Assembly: GCF_016808335.1 (NCBI RefSeq)
Contig: NC_053143.1
Span: 52,855,441-52,919,440, forward strand
Source of the DNA: Panicum virgatum
Lineage: Eukaryota > Streptophyta > Magnoliopsida > Poales > Poaceae
DNA: 64,000 nt
Direction of reading: 5' to 3'
Numbering within the stretch: position 1 is the stretch's first letter; the number at the start of each line of letters is the position of its first letter. The notes under the pieces were generated by a model. The model ran no database searches, was not told the origin of the DNA, and saw only the letters and a program-made list of their open reading frames with translations. Both the position numbers and the translations under genes were made by a program. Positions 1-11,413 of this stretch are shown here, one piece after another.

Positions 1-144
1 GGGAAATGGATGGGACGTGAATTGAATTCGGGTGTCGGGTTGTTCAGGAGAAATTCTGGGACTATGGTTCAGGGTTTAAGGGGAGTCGAGCTCAATGACG
101 AAAAACAACTTTAGCGCATGATTTATTTTAGTAAATTTTTGGGA
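1..144. other. Left-edge flank, no gene
   Basis: No convincing coding potential. The end of this segment resembles the 3' end of a grass LTR in plus orientation (ATTTTTGGGATGTTACA), so it may be the tail of another LTR running off the window. This rests on resemblance only. Confidence 0.25.
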
Positions 145-2125
145 TGTTACACTAAATCGCCGCCGCCATTGGAGCTCCGCTCGAGCTCGGTCCCGCCGCA
201 AATCTCGCCGCTCCACCGCTCCCTCGCCTCCAAAAGCCACCTTCGGAGCTCCGCGTCGTGGTGAGAACCTTCGCTGGCCACTTTCCCCTCTCCCTTTCGC
301 TCCCGCGCGTGCCCGGTCGCTCACCGTCGCCCCGCCGAGCCACCCCGCTGTCGAGCGCGCCCTCTGCCGCGTCTATGCCCCACGCGGACGCCGCCAACGA
401 GTTCGCGGCGCCGCGCTTTCGCTGCCCGGCCAACCCGCGCCCGTATCCGAGCCCCGGACCGCCGTTTTTGGTAACTCCGGGGAGCCCGTCGCCGTGCGCC
501 GCCACCGGACGCACCCGGCGCCGCCGCCCGAGCCGCTCGACCCACGGTCGCCGTTGGATCTCAATCCAAGGGCCCAGATTAGATCTAATCCAAGTCAAAA
601 TCCCATGGTACCGGTCAACCCTAGGTGTTTTTGCAAAGAAGCCCCTCAGTTTTACCAAAATCAACCCGCACTCCACTGCAGTTCAAAAATAATAGCGAAA
701 AGGTCCTTTCTTTTTTGTTTTAACCCCTGAGCTTTTCGAAAATAGAACCCACCGTCCAAAGCTTTAGTTTTTGTTTTCTAGCCCCTGTAGTTTAGGTTTA
801 ATTTCATTTTAGTCCTTGGATTCTTTAGAGCTAGCCCCTAGAAGTTTAAATCTATCGCAAACAAGTCCTTAGAACCTTGTTTTAGCCATATCTTTCATAT
901 TTTAACTCCGTTTTCATCGATTCTCGTGCTCATGTGATCCTTGCAATGTGTGCGATAGCTTTATGACCTTGTTATCCTCCGTGAGCATAGTTTTCTGTGT
1001 CTTGCAAATCTTTTCTGCTAGCTCTTAACTCTATAGTTAATCGCGACTAGATCCCTGAAGCATCGTTTATCCCATAAAATCACCGTTTTAGTTCCGTTTT
1101 CCGTGTTTCTTAAGCTCTCGTAACTATAGCAGCGAGCCCTATCCTTTAGTACGTTCTTTTAAAGCCTTTCTTTTGTTATGGTGTAATGTTCTTAGTTGTA
1201 TCTTTTTGTTTGCTTTGTATGGTTGCTCGTTGATTGCTCCGAGTAGAAGGATCGCTGTTTGAAGATTGAAGATCAAGAGTTCCAAGTGAGCAAAAGCTGA
1301 AGAGCAGTAAGAGCTTTTCGTTGGAGAAAGGCAAGTGACCCTACCATACCTGGAACATGGAGAACCACCCAAGAAAACCGTATAACCACAATACTATATG
1401 GCTCTGGTCTTGGCTAAGTAATTAGATGATCTATATGTTGTGCCTGGGGCGTTTGATTGGTGGATATTGGGTTATCGATATTTGAGGAGCGGGTGAAGGA
1501 AGCTTCGTCTTCTGAGGTACCACAGAAAGCAAGGGACCAGTGCGTACATATAGTGATTCTTTGATAAGGCCTTGTAGCGTCCCTATGCAATCACACCTCA
1601 GAAGTGTGGTATTGTGCCTGATCAGCACATATGCGTGGTTGGGTTCAAAGTTCTTCGGAACTTTTACGCGAATTGTGGTGAAAGTGTACAACCTCTGCAG
1701 AGTGTAAAACTGATATATCAGCCGTGCTCACGGTCAAGAGCGGCTTGGACCCTCACATGATTAATAAACTTAAAGATGGATTTAAATCACTTTTTGGTTA
1801 TTTCTTGTGGCCTTGCTGAGTACCAACCATAAGTGTACTCACCCTTGCTTACTGCTGCTTAGAAGGAGAAGGTTTATGAAGTTTTCTGAAGATGTTGCTG
1901 AGTTCTAGGCGTACGCAACCCCCAGTCGATTGCCTGTGAAGTTTGGAGTCTCTGTTTCCAGAATAAGCTGTATAACTCTAATAGTCTTTTATTTGTTGTT
2001 TTTTTTTCTCTTTTACGTGATACTGCTGTTGATTATTCACTTATAATGTTACTATATGTATGAAATTTGATCCTGGCATACATATAGTTATGCATTCGGT
2101 TTTGTCCTTAAAACCGGGTGTGACA
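145..2125 (-). repeat. Probable long terminal repeat (LTR), minus orientation
   Basis: Read on the minus strand this block starts TGTCACACCCGGTTTTAAGG and ends GTGTAACA, the TG...CA form of LTRs. The start is one I associate with grass Gypsy-type LTRs. The two ends show no matching 5-bp target duplication (TGGGA against CGCCC), and no primer-binding site or gag/pol is visible beside it. It may be half of a truncated element or a rearranged solo LTR. The GC-rich part near 160-560 has overlapping ORFs on both strands that look like chance readings. Confidence 0.5.
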
Positions 2126-2654
2126 CGCCCTTGAGGAAGACGTCGTTGCTTTTGTTGCGATTTATCGTATCCGCTGCGTTATGAGTTCTTTGAGAGATCA
2201 TGACAAGGCACCAAACTTTATGATTCATGTCTCTTTTATCTTTCACTTGAAACAAGGCTTGAATGGAATTGTTGAACTATTTTATTTTCAGATTTGGACT
2301 CTCCTATGTTGAATTTGTAATAAATTAATTGTTGTACTCTTTTATGTTTAAAATTGCTCTTTATGGTTCTTTGGTGATAACCTTTTGTAAATGGTACGTG
2401 TGCTCAATCCTGGGCATAATCAGCTGCGTGGTGCTCTACTTTTAAAAAAATTTCTACCAACTGCTACTGCTACTAGTATAGACTATCATTTATATGGGCA
2501 TAGAAAAATGTGACGCAAGTGTCACATTTCTATTTTGTTTTTCTTTTTTTTATGGAACATTCTATTTTATTTTTTCATGATTTTTTCACTCATACAACAA
2601 AACTCAGGTCATAAAAAGTAGCAATACATGTCATAGAATGCAAGTTATGGACAG
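2126..2654. other. AT-rich intergenic DNA, nothing recognised
   Basis: No ORF of substance, RNA gene or element ends were recognised. It could be decayed internal sequence of the LTR element on its left. Confidence 0.4.
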
Positions 2655-2900
2655 GGTTTAATTTACCGACCGGTCCGGTCAAACCGGCGGGGTCCGGTAC
2701 CGGTATACCGGACCGGTTTGGCCGGAAACCAGTGAAAACCGATCAAATTCAAATTCAAATTCAAAATCGCATGTTCAACCGGTTCCGACCGGCTTACCGG
2801 CCGGTTTGACCGGTTTATCGGCCGGTTTGACCGGTTTACCGGTCGATTTGACTGGTAACCGGTCAAATTCAAATTTTTTTGGTTTAAATTCAAATGCCCT
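2655..2900. repeat. ACCGGT-rich imperfect repeat tract
   Basis: A short tract dominated by interleaved words such as GGTTTGACCGGTTTACCGG and its reverse complement, followed by TCAAATTCAAATTC runs. ACCGGT is palindromic, so the tract can be read both ways. The minus-strand ORF here, rich in N, R and P, is a product of the repeat and not a gene. Clustered palindromes like this are seen in subterminal regions of grass DNA transposons; no termini were found. Confidence 0.55.
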
Positions 2901-4250
2901 CAAAGTATACTAAATAAATGTTTGTATAACATATTTTAGCCTAAATGAACCCTCCAACCCTCTTTTGTACTACTTTTACATTGTATTTGTATACTTTTAT
3001 ATGCACGTTTTTTTGTTTAACTTCAAATCCCCGCAAACTATACTAAATGAACGAATTTTTGAGAAAATTTGACACCATTAAATTCGTCGCACCTTGAAGT
3101 ATTTTTAGAAATTTTTTGAGAAAATCAGACCATATAGGCAGCGATACTCTTAGATTAATTGAGCCTAGAGCCTATTAAGTCAATAAATCAAATATTCCAA
3201 GGACAAGAAAGGATAGCAGGATACTATCCATATATATACTTGGAGTATCCAGGTTGTCGATAGGATGTCCAAACATATGTCCAGTATCCGGACATATACC
3301 CGGAGTATCCGGGTTGCTGAGCCAGAGCTAGATGTTCATGTTTGCTATTTTCGTTACAAGCACATTGGATCATACTCTTGTTTATATCTATGGAAATGTT
3401 ATGATTTATACTTTAATTCGGATTAAATTGTATTGTAAAAGATCATTGTTTCCAGCAGATACAAATCATAAAGGGCAATGATACAGGTGATAGAAGGTGT
3501 TAACTTAGAAACAATTATGTTGTGAAGTTTAAAATTGGAATCTTGTCCACGTGAGATCAATGCCTTTTTGTTGGAATTTTAAATTTGAATCCAACTATTA
3601 TAAAATTGTATGCATAGAACGCTATACACACTGGTATAGAAACCAATATTAGCGTAGGCATAGAATCTAGAACGAGCAAGCATATAAATTGGGTGCGCTC
3701 GACTAGCATATAATCGAGTGGGGACTAGTGTATAATCGTTCATAAAAAACCTCTACGTGCAGGAATTTGAAGCGTTCTATAACTTTTTGGAGGATGAGTT
3801 CTACGAAGACTCATTTGTAGTGTTCTCTCAGTATAGATTCCCATGAACTCGAGCATAGAAACCATGTGTTGCGATCATACAATTGAATTCACTTTTGTTT
3901 AGAATTTAAAATTTGAATCCAGCTATAATGATCCTTCACCCTAGCCGGAAATATAGAAATTGGTGGCACGAGGTATAGAACCCCCTTGATATAAGTATAG
4001 AGCCCGTGCAAAAAAAAGACCCCCAACCTTCCTTTGACATGCATAGAATCCTATCGGTGAAACTCTAGTTCGTTAATATTTGAAATTTGAATCCAACTGT
4101 CATAGAAATCGACACACCCAATCATAGAAAATAAGTTTATGCATCAAAAGAAGGCATGAAAAACTACACAGAAAACTAGTGCACGTGGTTAGTTACAAGA
4201 AAATCTCATGATTGTTTTTCAGAAAATAGTGAAAATTAGATAGGCATAAA
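2901..4250. other. AT-rich region with recurring TATAGAA/CATAGAA words
   Basis: No gene is visible. From about 3600 to 4130 words of the form (C/T)ATAGAA recur irregularly, together with repeated TTTGAATCCA(A/G)CT. This looks like the subterminal part of an old DNA transposon, but I could not define termini or a target duplication. Confidence 0.35.
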
Positions 4251-4745
4251 AAAAAGCCTGTCCACGGCGGGGGAGCGGCGCGGACGGACGCTGTTCTCTA
4301 CGTGGCTTTGGCTGCTCCCTTGCATCACTGCTGCTGGTATTCCTTGGCGATGCGTGTTGCTCGCCGCCCGGGGCCCAGGCAGGCCGCGCCGCGTCAGCGC
4401 ATGCCCCTGTGCGCCTGCTCTCCGCGTGCCCAAGCGCCTCCCGCCGCAGCCTGCTCCCCACGCGCTGCTCCCGCGGCCTGCTACTCGAGGCTCAGCGCGC
4501 CGCTCCCATGCCTGGCTGCCCTCGCGCTGCCGCAGCTGGCCCGCGCGTCGCCGCGGGCCTGCGAGCTGCCGCGGCCTCCGCCCCCGCCGGCCCGCGCGCC
4601 GCTGATACAGGGAGGCCGCCGCCGCCGGATCCGGACGCGGCAGGAGTGGAGCAGAGCGCCACCGGCCGGGGAGGAGCTCCGCCGCCAGTGGGCCCACCGG
4701 AGAGAGAGATGGAGGAGCACATGAGAGAGAGGCTGCGCGGGGGAT
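4251..4745. other. GC-rich block, origin unknown
   Basis: A sharply bounded GC-rich island with overlapping open frames on both strands (plus 4302-4724 and minus 4236-4697), all rich in A, R and P and without recognisable domains. Simultaneous openness of several frames reflects base composition. It may be a captured gene or 5'-leader fragment inside an old transposon. I do not call a gene here. Confidence 0.3.
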
Positions 4746-4972
4746 GGGTGGGTGAAGTTATATATACTGGACCTCGGGTGAGTCCAATGAATCCGACTCG
4801 AGATATAAATTTATTAATTCCTGAAACATGGTGTTCCTCTGTAAAAAGCGCCTACGAATGCTGAAACAACAGATTAGAAACAAGATTAGTGATATATCCT
4901 AACCTCTTCTGCCTCGCAAAAATTAAAGCGAAGGAGCTAGCATTCTCTCGTACGTCAAGACCGGCAGCTAGC

Positions 4973-5597
4973 ATGGGAAGGATTGTGCACCACTTGATGA
5001 CCATTTCTTTGGTGGTTCTTGCTGTGGTTTTTTCCAACTCTTCATCCTGCCAAGCGTGTAGACACACTCTCTATATATCTATATCTATATCAGAATTTGA
5101 TTATATTATTTATGATATACCAGTCATGATGCTTTAGTGCTAGCATTTCATTGCATTTGCAGGCATCGGTCGCTGGTGTGACAGGCCCCCTTCTTCCAGC
5201 CTGCGAACATGAACTACTGCACGGACGACACCTGCACACATGTTTGTGATTTGAACGGGTACAAGACCAGGCCATGTTTAGTTGGTAAAAAAGTTTGCAT
5301 AGTATCCGTCACATTGAATTTTCGGACACATGCACGAAGCATTAAATGCAGTTGAAAAAAAAAACTAATTACACAGTCTAACTGATTAGCACAAGATGAA
5401 TTTTTTAAGCCTAATTAGTATATAATTAGATATTATTTATCAAGTAACAACGAAATATACTACAGTACTAAAACCTAAACTTTTTCACCAACTAAACACA
5501 CCCCCAATCATGCCTACTGCAAAAGACCTAAAAAAAGGCAGTGGGCCGGTGGTGTGGTGGTGCTGCTGCCCACCGCCTCGTTATTTACTGCTGGAGT
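4973..5597 (+). pseudogene. DEFL-1: broken defensin-like secreted peptide gene
   Basis: Exon 1 (4973-5057) encodes a 28-residue signal peptide beginning MGRIVHHLM and ending SSSCQA. A GT-AG intron follows (5058-5162) with a short TATATC microsatellite. Exon 2 keeps recognisable parts of the family: CIGRWC, then NYCTDDTCTHVCDLNGYKTR, then the CCC tail. Against DEFL-2 and DEFL-4 it has a frame-changing indel between CIGRWC and NYC, a MITE (about 5273-5500) inserted before the YCK motif, and one extra A in an A-run before the CCC tail. The Copia element at 5598 lies just past the end. Its former 3' flank resumes at 10539. It is certainly non-functional and pairs with DEFL-3 by upstream sequence and intron microsatellite. 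Confidence 0.85.
5273..5500. mobile_element. Tourist/PIF-like MITE inside DEFL-1 exon 2
   Basis: The ends are inverted: left TGTTTAGTTGGTAAAAAAGT, right TTTTTCACCAACTAAACA. The same family is seen near 36400 and 62505. It separates the GYKTR codons of DEFL-1 from the following YCK codons, so its insertion alone would disrupt the peptide. Exact borders and target duplication are not clear. Confidence 0.7.
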
Positions 5598-5862
5598 TGT
5601 TAAGATAGAATCTAGCTTTCCTATAATGTAAGCGTCCGTGTGATCTTTCATGATATGGCCAGGATAGTTAGTTACCATGTTGTTGAGATTTCTTGTATCA
5701 GTCAGATAGGATTTGTTGTATCAATCTAGGATTAGTTGTTGGCCATATCAAGATAAGATTATACATTGCTTGTAAGCCACGCAGGGGGCTCTTCCCTGCT
5801 CCTATAAACAAAGGTGCGGCCCCCAACAAGGGGTTCAACGCTTCCACAAAGATTGATTCACA
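5598..5862 (+). repeat. 5' LTR of the Copia element
   Basis: TGTTAAGATAGAATCTAGC start, GATTCACA end. A TATA-like CTATAAACA lies at about 5802-5810, roughly 55 bp before the LTR end, and probably acts as the element's promoter. It matches the 3' LTR with no difference that I could see. Confidence 0.93.
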
Positions 5863-5918
5863 TGGTAATCAGAGCCTAACCTCCAAATAAACATCCATCT
5901 ACCCATCCCATCCCACCC

Positions 5919-8900
5919 ATGGCGAGTTCCACCTTCTCGGCACCGGCACCGCCGGCCTCCTTTGCTCAAACCATTACGGAAAAGCTCACCAAAACGAACT
6001 ATGCCCTCTGGCAAGTTCAGATTCTGCCTGCTGTGCGTGGCGCACAACTCCTAGGGTTCCTAGATGGAACCGAGGTTGCCCCACCCAAGACCATCCAGGA
6101 GAAGGGCACTGACGGCAAAGACGTCTCCAAACCAAATCCGGAGTACGCAAGGTGGCTTGCGCTTGATCAACAAGTGCTCTCCTACTTGTTGTCCTCCCTC
6201 TCTCGTGAAGTTCTCTCCCAAGTGGCGCTGTACAAATCGGCGTCGGAGGTCTGGAGCGCCTTGGCGAAGATCCACTCTTCCCAATCTCGCGCACGCGCGG
6301 TGAACACGCGCATAGCGCTGGGAACTACTCAAAAAGGTAACATGTCCATTACCGAATATACTTCCAAGATGAAGTTATTGGCAGATGAGCTGGCATGTGC
6401 GGGAAAACCCATCGATGAAGAAGAACTGGTCCGGTATATCCTTACCGGACTGGATCAGGAGTACAACCCCGTCGTGGCCGCCGTCCTCGCCCAGCCGGGC
6501 GACACCTCCTTTGACGACCTACTGTCGCAGCTCCTCAGCTTCGAACAGCGCGTGAACATGTTCAGCGGAGGATCTCAATCCTCCGTGAACATCGCCAACC
6601 GTGGTGGACGCGGTGGCCGCGGCGGCCACAGTCGCGGTGGTGGCCGTGGTCCTGGTCAAGGTCGCGGTCGCGGCAACAACGCCAACAACAACAATAGAAA
6701 CCGGGGGGGCTTCACCAACAATTCCTCCCGGTCCAATGGGTCCAAGAAGACACGCTGCCAGGTGTGCTACAAGGCGGGTCACACAGCAAATGAATGTTGG
6801 CACCGTTTTGATGAGGAGTACGTGCCGGATGAGAGGCATGTTAATGCTGCCTACGCCGCGTACAACGTCGACAACGCGTGGTACACCGACACGGGCGCCA
6901 CCGACAACATCACAAGTGAGCTGAACAAGCTCTCTACACGTGAAAAGTACCATGGCGGGGAGCAAATCCACACCGCCAGTGGATCAGGTATGAGTATAAG
7001 TCATGTTGGCCATAGCATTTTACATACTTCCGATCGAGATCTAATTCTGAAAAATGTCCTTCACGTTCCCCAAGCCAAGAAAAACCTAGTCTCTGTTCAT
7101 CGTTTTACTACTGACAACAATGTGTTCCTTGAGTTTCATCCCTCATTCTTTCTTGTTAAGGATCAGGCCACGAAGAAAACGATCCTTAGAGGGCGGAGTA
7201 GCGGTGGCCTTTATCCCTTCCCATCGTCATCAAGTGATCGTGGGAAGGTAGCCTGCAGTGCCACCAAGATCTCCGTGGACATGTGGCATCATCGTCTTGG
7301 TCATCCGTCCATCTCCGTAGTTCGTCAGGTTGTCAGTAGAAATAATTTGCCACATGTTTCCAGTCCAGAGTCGGTTTGTGATGCCTGTCAACAGGCAAAG
7401 AGTCATCAACTTCCTTACTCTCGGTCGTCCAGTACTTCTTCTGCTCCTCTTGAGTTGGTATTCTCCGATGTGTGGGGACCTGCTCGTGATTCAGTAGGCA
7501 GAAAGAATTATTATGTTAGCTTCATTGATGATTTCAGCAAATTCACATGGATCTATTTGTTGAAACATAAATCTGAAGTATTCTCTAAATTTCAAGAGTT
7601 TCAAACCCTTGTCGAGCGATCTCTTAGTAGGAAAATTATTGCAATGCAGACAGATTGGGGAGGTGAATATGAAAAACTCAATCACTTCTTTACTAGGGTA
7701 GGCATCTCGCATCATGTCTCCTGCCCACACACACATCAGCAAAACGGATCCGCGGAACGCAAACATCGTCACATAGTTGAAGTTGGCCTTGCCCTTCTTG
7801 CCCAAGCATCCATGCCCCTAAAATTTTGGGATGAAGCCTTTGTCACGGCTACCTATCTTATCAATCGCACACCCACAAGACTTCTCCAAAATTCGACGCC
7901 TCTTGAGCGCCTCTACAATCAAACTCCTGACTATTCTGCCCTCCGGGTGTTTGGCTCAGCTTGCTGGCCAAATTTGCGCCCGTATAATGCTAGGAAGTTG
8001 GAGTTCCGTTCCAAACAGTGTGCCTTCCTTGGTTATAGCAATATGCATAAGGGGTACAAGTGCTTGGACATTAGTACGGGTCGTGTGTATATTTCTAGGG
8101 ATGTAGTATTTGATGAGCATGTGTTTCCTTTTTCCAAGCTACATCCTAATGCCGGCGCTCTCCTTCGCTCTCAAATTCTGTTGCTCCCTGAACACCTCGC
8201 AAATCCTGACAGTACTAATCTTCAAGATAAATCGCTAGGCCAATTGACTAATACTCATGAAAATTCTGATGAAAGTGATGCAAGTTGCAGGGAAAACAGA
8301 CATCATTTCATGCAGGAACCATATTCGGTCGGAGTACAGGGCACTAGCACGGGGCACGAGGTAGATTTGGGCGCGTCAGTGGAGCAGGCGGCGTCCGGCG
8401 CATCAGCCTTGGATCAGGCGCCTCCTGTCTCGCCTGCCAACGAATCTCCCAGCGCCACGCCATCCTCCGCCTCGACGCCCTCCACGCGCTCTCCTGCACG
8501 CGACTCCGACGCTGGCCCGCGTCCGACCAGTGTCCCGGCTGCTCCTGCTGTGGGCGACACATCTGGTGCGGCCACCACGATCCTGATGGGATCCTCTGCG
8601 GCGGTGACGGGATCACCTGCGGAAGCTGTCCACTCACCACGCCGAGTGACCAGGCTGCAACATGGGATCCGTAAGCCCAAGAGCTATACGGATGGCACCA
8701 TCAGGTATGGATGTTTTGCAGAAAGTAGTGAACCTTCCAATCTTGATGAAGCACTTCAACACAAGCATTGGAAGCATGCCATGGATGAGGAATATGATGC
8801 ACTGATGAGAAACAAAACTTGGCGCTTGGTTCCTGCCGGTCATGGTAAAAATCTCATTGATTGTAAGTGGGTTTACAAGGTCAAAAGAAAGGCAAATGGA

Positions 8901-10262
8901 GAGATTGACAGGTATAAAGCCCGCCTAGTTGCTAAAGGTTTTAAGCAACGGTATGGTATTGATTATGAAGACACGTTTAGCCCTGTTGTTAAACCAGCTA
9001 CTATCAGAACTGTCTTGTCTATTGCAGTATCTAAGGGATGGTGCCTTCGACAGCTGGATGTGCAGAACGCGTTTCTTCATGGTGTTCTGGAGGAAGAAGT
9101 GTATATGAAACAACCTCCTGGGTATGAAGATTCTTCTCGTCCTCACTTCATATGTAAATTAGACAAGGCATTATATGGTTTGAAGCAAGCGCCCAGAGCG
9201 TGGTACTCCAGGTTAAGTAACAAGTTGCAACAACTCGGTTTCTCTCCCTCAAAAGCTGACACGTCATTATTTTGTTATCACAAGAATAGTGTCACCATAT
9301 TCATGTTAGTATATGTTGATGATATCATAGTTGTTAGCTCATCGGCTAAAGCAGTAGAAGCATTACTTCTTGACTTGCGGGCAGACTTTGCCTTGAAAGA
9401 TCTTGGTGAACTCAGCTACTTTCTTGGCATCGAGGTAAAGAAGGTGAATGATGGAATTCTTATGTCTCAACAGAAGTATGCCTCAGATATTATTCGAAGA
9501 GCTAACATGCAGTGTTGCAAGCCGATTAATACACCATTATCTACATCAGAAAAACTGTCCAGCGAGATAGGCACAAAGCTAGGCGTGGAAGATTCAACCA
9601 AATTCAGAAGTATAGTTGGGGCTTTACAATACTTGACATTGACACGTCCAGACTTGGCTTTTCTAGTTAATAAGGTGTGTCAATTCCTTCATGCGCCTAC
9701 TACAGAACACTGGACAGCAGTTAAACGAATCCTAAGGTATGTTAAAGGAACTATGGATTATGGTTTGAAAATCCGGAAGTCGTCCTCTCTGTGTGTTAGC
9801 GGCTTCTCTGATGCTGACTGGGCAGGATCACTTGATGATCGACGATCTACTAGTGGATTTTGTATATTTCTTGGATCTAACTTGATCTCGTGGAGTTCCA
9901 GAAAACAAGCCACGGTTTCAAGGTCCAGTACAGAGGCGGAATACAAGGCAATGGCAAATGCCACGGCCGAAATTATTTGGATTCAAATATTGCTCAAGGA
10001 GCTTAGAGTGTCTAGTCCGTCAGCTGCTACTCTTTGGTGCGACAATCTTGGAGCCACGTATCTTTCTGCTAATCCAGTCTTCCATGCAAGAACAAAGCAT
10101 ATAGAAGTGGACTACCATTTTGTACGAGAACGAGTAGCTCAAAAACTTCTCAACATTCAATTTGTATCTACACATGATCAAGTGGCAGATGGCTTCACAA
10201 AAGCACTATCAGTGCAAAAGGTGCAGGAGTTCTGCCGCAATCTAAACTTACAGAAGTTTTGA
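5919..10262 (+). CDS. Copia Gag-Pol polyprotein (1447 aa)
   Basis: One uninterrupted frame from the ATG at 5919. In order: a Gag domain (UBN2-like, about residues 15-215); a glycine-rich basic stretch; a CCHC zinc knuckle ([14 protein letters not shown], about residue 280); an aspartic protease with DTGA (about 326); a gag-pre-integrase HHRLGHP motif; an integrase core with the acidic residues of FSDVWG and QTDWGGEY plus the [10 protein letters not shown] segment; a Copia-type reverse transcriptase with YVDDIIV; and RNase H with SDADWAG and SRSSTEAEY. Length and order are complete for a Copia polyprotein. All the catalytic motifs I looked for are present, so the element could be autonomous. 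It sits in the DEFL-1 3' flank. Confidence 0.95.
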   Translation: MASSTFSAPAPPASFAQTITEKLTKTNYALWQVQILPAVRGAQLLGFLDGTEVAPPKTIQEKGTDGKDVSKPNPEYARWLALDQQVLSYLLSSLSREVLSQVALYKSASEVWSALAKIHSSQSRARAVNTRIALGTTQKGNMSITEYTSKMKLLADELACAGKPIDEEELVRYILTGLDQEYNPVVAAVLAQPGDTSFDDLLSQLLSFEQRVNMFSGGSQSSVNIANRGGRGGRGGHSRGGGRGPGQGRGRGNNANNNNRNRGGFTNNSSRSNGSKKTRCQVCYKAGHTANECWHRFDEEYVPDERHVNAAYAAYNVDNAWYTDTGATDNITSELNKLSTREKYHGGEQIHTASGSGMSISHVGHSILHTSDRDLILKNVLHVPQAKKNLVSVHRFTTDNNVFLEFHPSFFLVKDQATKKTILRGRSSGGLYPFPSSSSDRGKVACSATKISVDMWHHRLGHPSISVVRQVVSRNNLPHVSSPESVCDACQQAKSHQLPYSRSSSTSSAPLELVFSDVWGPARDSVGRKNYYVSFIDDFSKFTWIYLLKHKSEVFSKFQEFQTLVERSLSRKIIAMQTDWGGEYEKLNHFFTRVGISHHVSCPHTHQQNGSAERKHRHIVEVGLALLAQASMPLKFWDEAFVTATYLINRTPTRLLQNSTPLERLYNQTPDYSALRVFGSACWPNLRPYNARKLEFRSKQCAFLGYSNMHKGYKCLDISTGRVYISRDVVFDEHVFPFSKLHPNAGALLRSQILLLPEHLANPDSTNLQDKSLGQLTNTHENSDESDASCRENRHHFMQEPYSVGVQGTSTGHEVDLGASVEQAASGASALDQAPPVSPANESPSATPSSASTPSTRSPARDSDAGPRPTSVPAAPAVGDTSGAATTILMGSSAAVTGSPAEAVHSPRRVTRLQHGIRKPKSYTDGTIRYGCFAESSEPSNLDEALQHKHWKHAMDEEYDALMRNKTWRLVPAGHGKNLIDCKWVYKVKRKANGEIDRYKARLVAKGFKQRYGIDYEDTFSPVVKPATIRTVLSIAVSKGWCLRQLDVQNAFLHGVLEEEVYMKQPPGYEDSSRPHFICKLDKALYGLKQAPRAWYSRLSNKLQQLGFSPSKADTSLFCYHKNSVTIFMLVYVDDIIVVSSSAKAVEALLLDLRADFALKDLGELSYFLGIEVKKVNDGILMSQQKYASDIIRRANMQCCKPINTPLSTSEKLSSEIGTKLGVEDSTKFRSIVGALQYLTLTRPDLAFLVNKVCQFLHAPTTEHWTAVKRILRYVKGTMDYGLKIRKSSSLCVSGFSDADWAGSLDDRRSTSGFCIFLGSNLISWSSRKQATVSRSSTEAEYKAMANATAEIIWIQILLKELRVSSPSAATLWCDNLGATYLSANPVFHARTKHIEVDYHFVRERVAQKLLNIQFVSTHDQVADGFTKALSVQKVQEFCRNLNLQKF

Positions 10263-10273
10263 TTGAGGGGGAG

Positions 10274-10538
10274 TGTTAAGATAGAATCTAGCTTTCCTAT
10301 AATGTAAGCGTCCGTGTGATCTTTCATGATATGGCCAGGATAGTTAGTTACCATGTTGTTGAGATTTCTTGTATCAGTCAGATAGGATTTGTTGTATCAA
10401 TCTAGGATTAGTTGTTGGCCATATCAAGATAAGATTATACATTGCTTGTAAGCCACGCAGGGGGCTCTTCCCTGCTCCTATAAACAAAGGTGCGGCCCCC
10501 AACAAGGGGTTCAACGCTTCCACAAAGATTGATTCACA
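10274..10538 (+). repeat. 3' LTR of the Copia element
   Basis: Same 265-bp sequence as the 5' LTR, preceded by the polypurine tract at about 10263-10273. It is followed at once by DEFL-1 3'-flank sequence. Confidence 0.93.
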
Positions 10539-10969
10539 TGCATAATTGATGCATCCATATCATGCATCATGTATGTCTGGTGCAAATCAATCAAATAAAA
10601 TCTGCTCATCGATCTGTTAATTCTTAATTACTAGCAAGCAGCAGTCTGTTTATCTGTGTCTATCTGTTCGGTGTTTCGCTGTTCCTATGGCTACCGCAAA
10701 AGAAGTTGCTTACCCAAGGCCAATTACGGCGGGTGGTCACTGCTCATGAAGGTGAAGTTCAAAAGACACGCGTCTGACCGTCGTCGTCATGGATATATAA
10801 TAGATCATAGATATGGAATATAGATATAAATATAGATATGAGTATATAGATATGAGTATATAGATATGGATATAGATACATATACAAATAGATACGTGAT
10901 AAATACACTTCCTGTACCTCTCTCCCAACAAGGTGAGGATATAGAAGCATTCTCTTCAGCAAGACCAGC
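10539..10969. other. DEFL-1 3' flank and DEFL-2 upstream region with hexamer microsatellite
   Basis: About 10539-10690 is homologous to the sequence downstream of DEFL-4 (shared CTGCTCATCGATCTGTTA and a GTGTCTATCTGTTCGGTGTT-like stretch), so it is the displaced tail of DEFL-1. About 10795-10895 is a degenerate GATATA/TAGATA microsatellite. The last 80 bp before DEFL-2 (CTCTCCCAACAAGGTGAGG, TTCTCTTCAGCAAGACCAGC) are nearly the same as in front of DEFL-4 and probably hold the transcription start and leader. Confidence 0.7.
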
Positions 10970-11337
10970 ATGGGAAAAGTCGCGTACCTGATGGCTACTT
11001 CACTCCTGCTTCTTTTGATGATCTCTTCTAACTCTCCATCCTGCCAAGCGTGTAGGCACACCCCTCCCACCTTCAGCTGCTGCACTGCATGATTTTCAGA
11101 TGGACCATCTTGCTTTGCTAATAATATTGCGTTGCATATGAACTGTGTGCAGGCATCGGGCGGTGGTGTAATCCGCCGGCACCTTGCTTCCCGCCGACGG
11201 ACAAGGACTACTGCACGAAAGCCATCTGCCCATCTGTTTGTGCCATCTACGGGCACGAGACCAACAGTGCCTACTGCAAAAAGGGGCACGGTCGCCGTCA
11301 CTTTGAATGGCTGTGCTGCTGCCCACCACCGCGTTAA
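10970..11337 (+). CDS. DEFL-2: intact defensin-like cysteine-rich secreted peptide (88 aa)
   Basis: Two exons, 10970-11051 and 11153-11337, joined across a 101-bp GT-AG intron in phase 1. The first 27 residues (MGKVAYLMATSLLLLLMISS... ending SCQA) are a clear signal peptide. The mature part starts CIGRWC and has ten cysteines spaced C-x4-C-x5-C-x8-C-x4-C-x3-C-x11-C-x12-CCC. The x3 pair (CPSVC) plus a C-terminal CxC (within CCC) is compatible with a cysteine-stabilised alpha-beta fold, although the usual GxC gamma-core is not obvious. The intron falls at the signal/mature border, as is usual in plant DEFL genes. The likely role is a secreted antimicrobial or signalling peptide (inference). No lesions. 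A solo LTR sits 76 bp past the stop. Confidence 0.85.
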
Positions 11338-11413
11338 TTAGTTAGTTGATATGAACAGAACTGGTGTACGTAATGACTAATCCATCGATCATCATCGTAT
11401 CCCTGATGGAAAT

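Larger units (their letters stand above)
5598..10538 (+). mobile_element. Intact Ty1/Copia LTR retrotransposon
   Basis: Two 265-bp LTRs (5598-5862 and 10274-10538) appear identical by eye and have TG...CA ends. After the 5' LTR comes TGGTAATCAGAGC, a near match to the initiator-Met tRNA primer-binding site. Before the 3' LTR is the polypurine tract TTGAGGGGGAG. A single long ORF lies between. The short LTRs and compact size fit the Ale-type lineage of plant Copia (inference). Flanking 5-mers (GGAGT and TGCAT) do not match, so no target duplication is visible. Identical LTRs imply very recent insertion. Confidence 0.95.

Noticed and set aside
145..692. Plus-strand 144-codon frame at 258-692 as a gene
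   Set aside because: GC-rich composition opens several frames on both strands; the block lies within a probable LTR and the peptide has no recognisable domain.
6519..6971. Open frames on both strands inside the Copia gag region and elsewhere in the Copia ORF
   Set aside because: They overlap a 1447-codon frame with complete Gag-Pol domains and follow its composition; none has a domain of its own.
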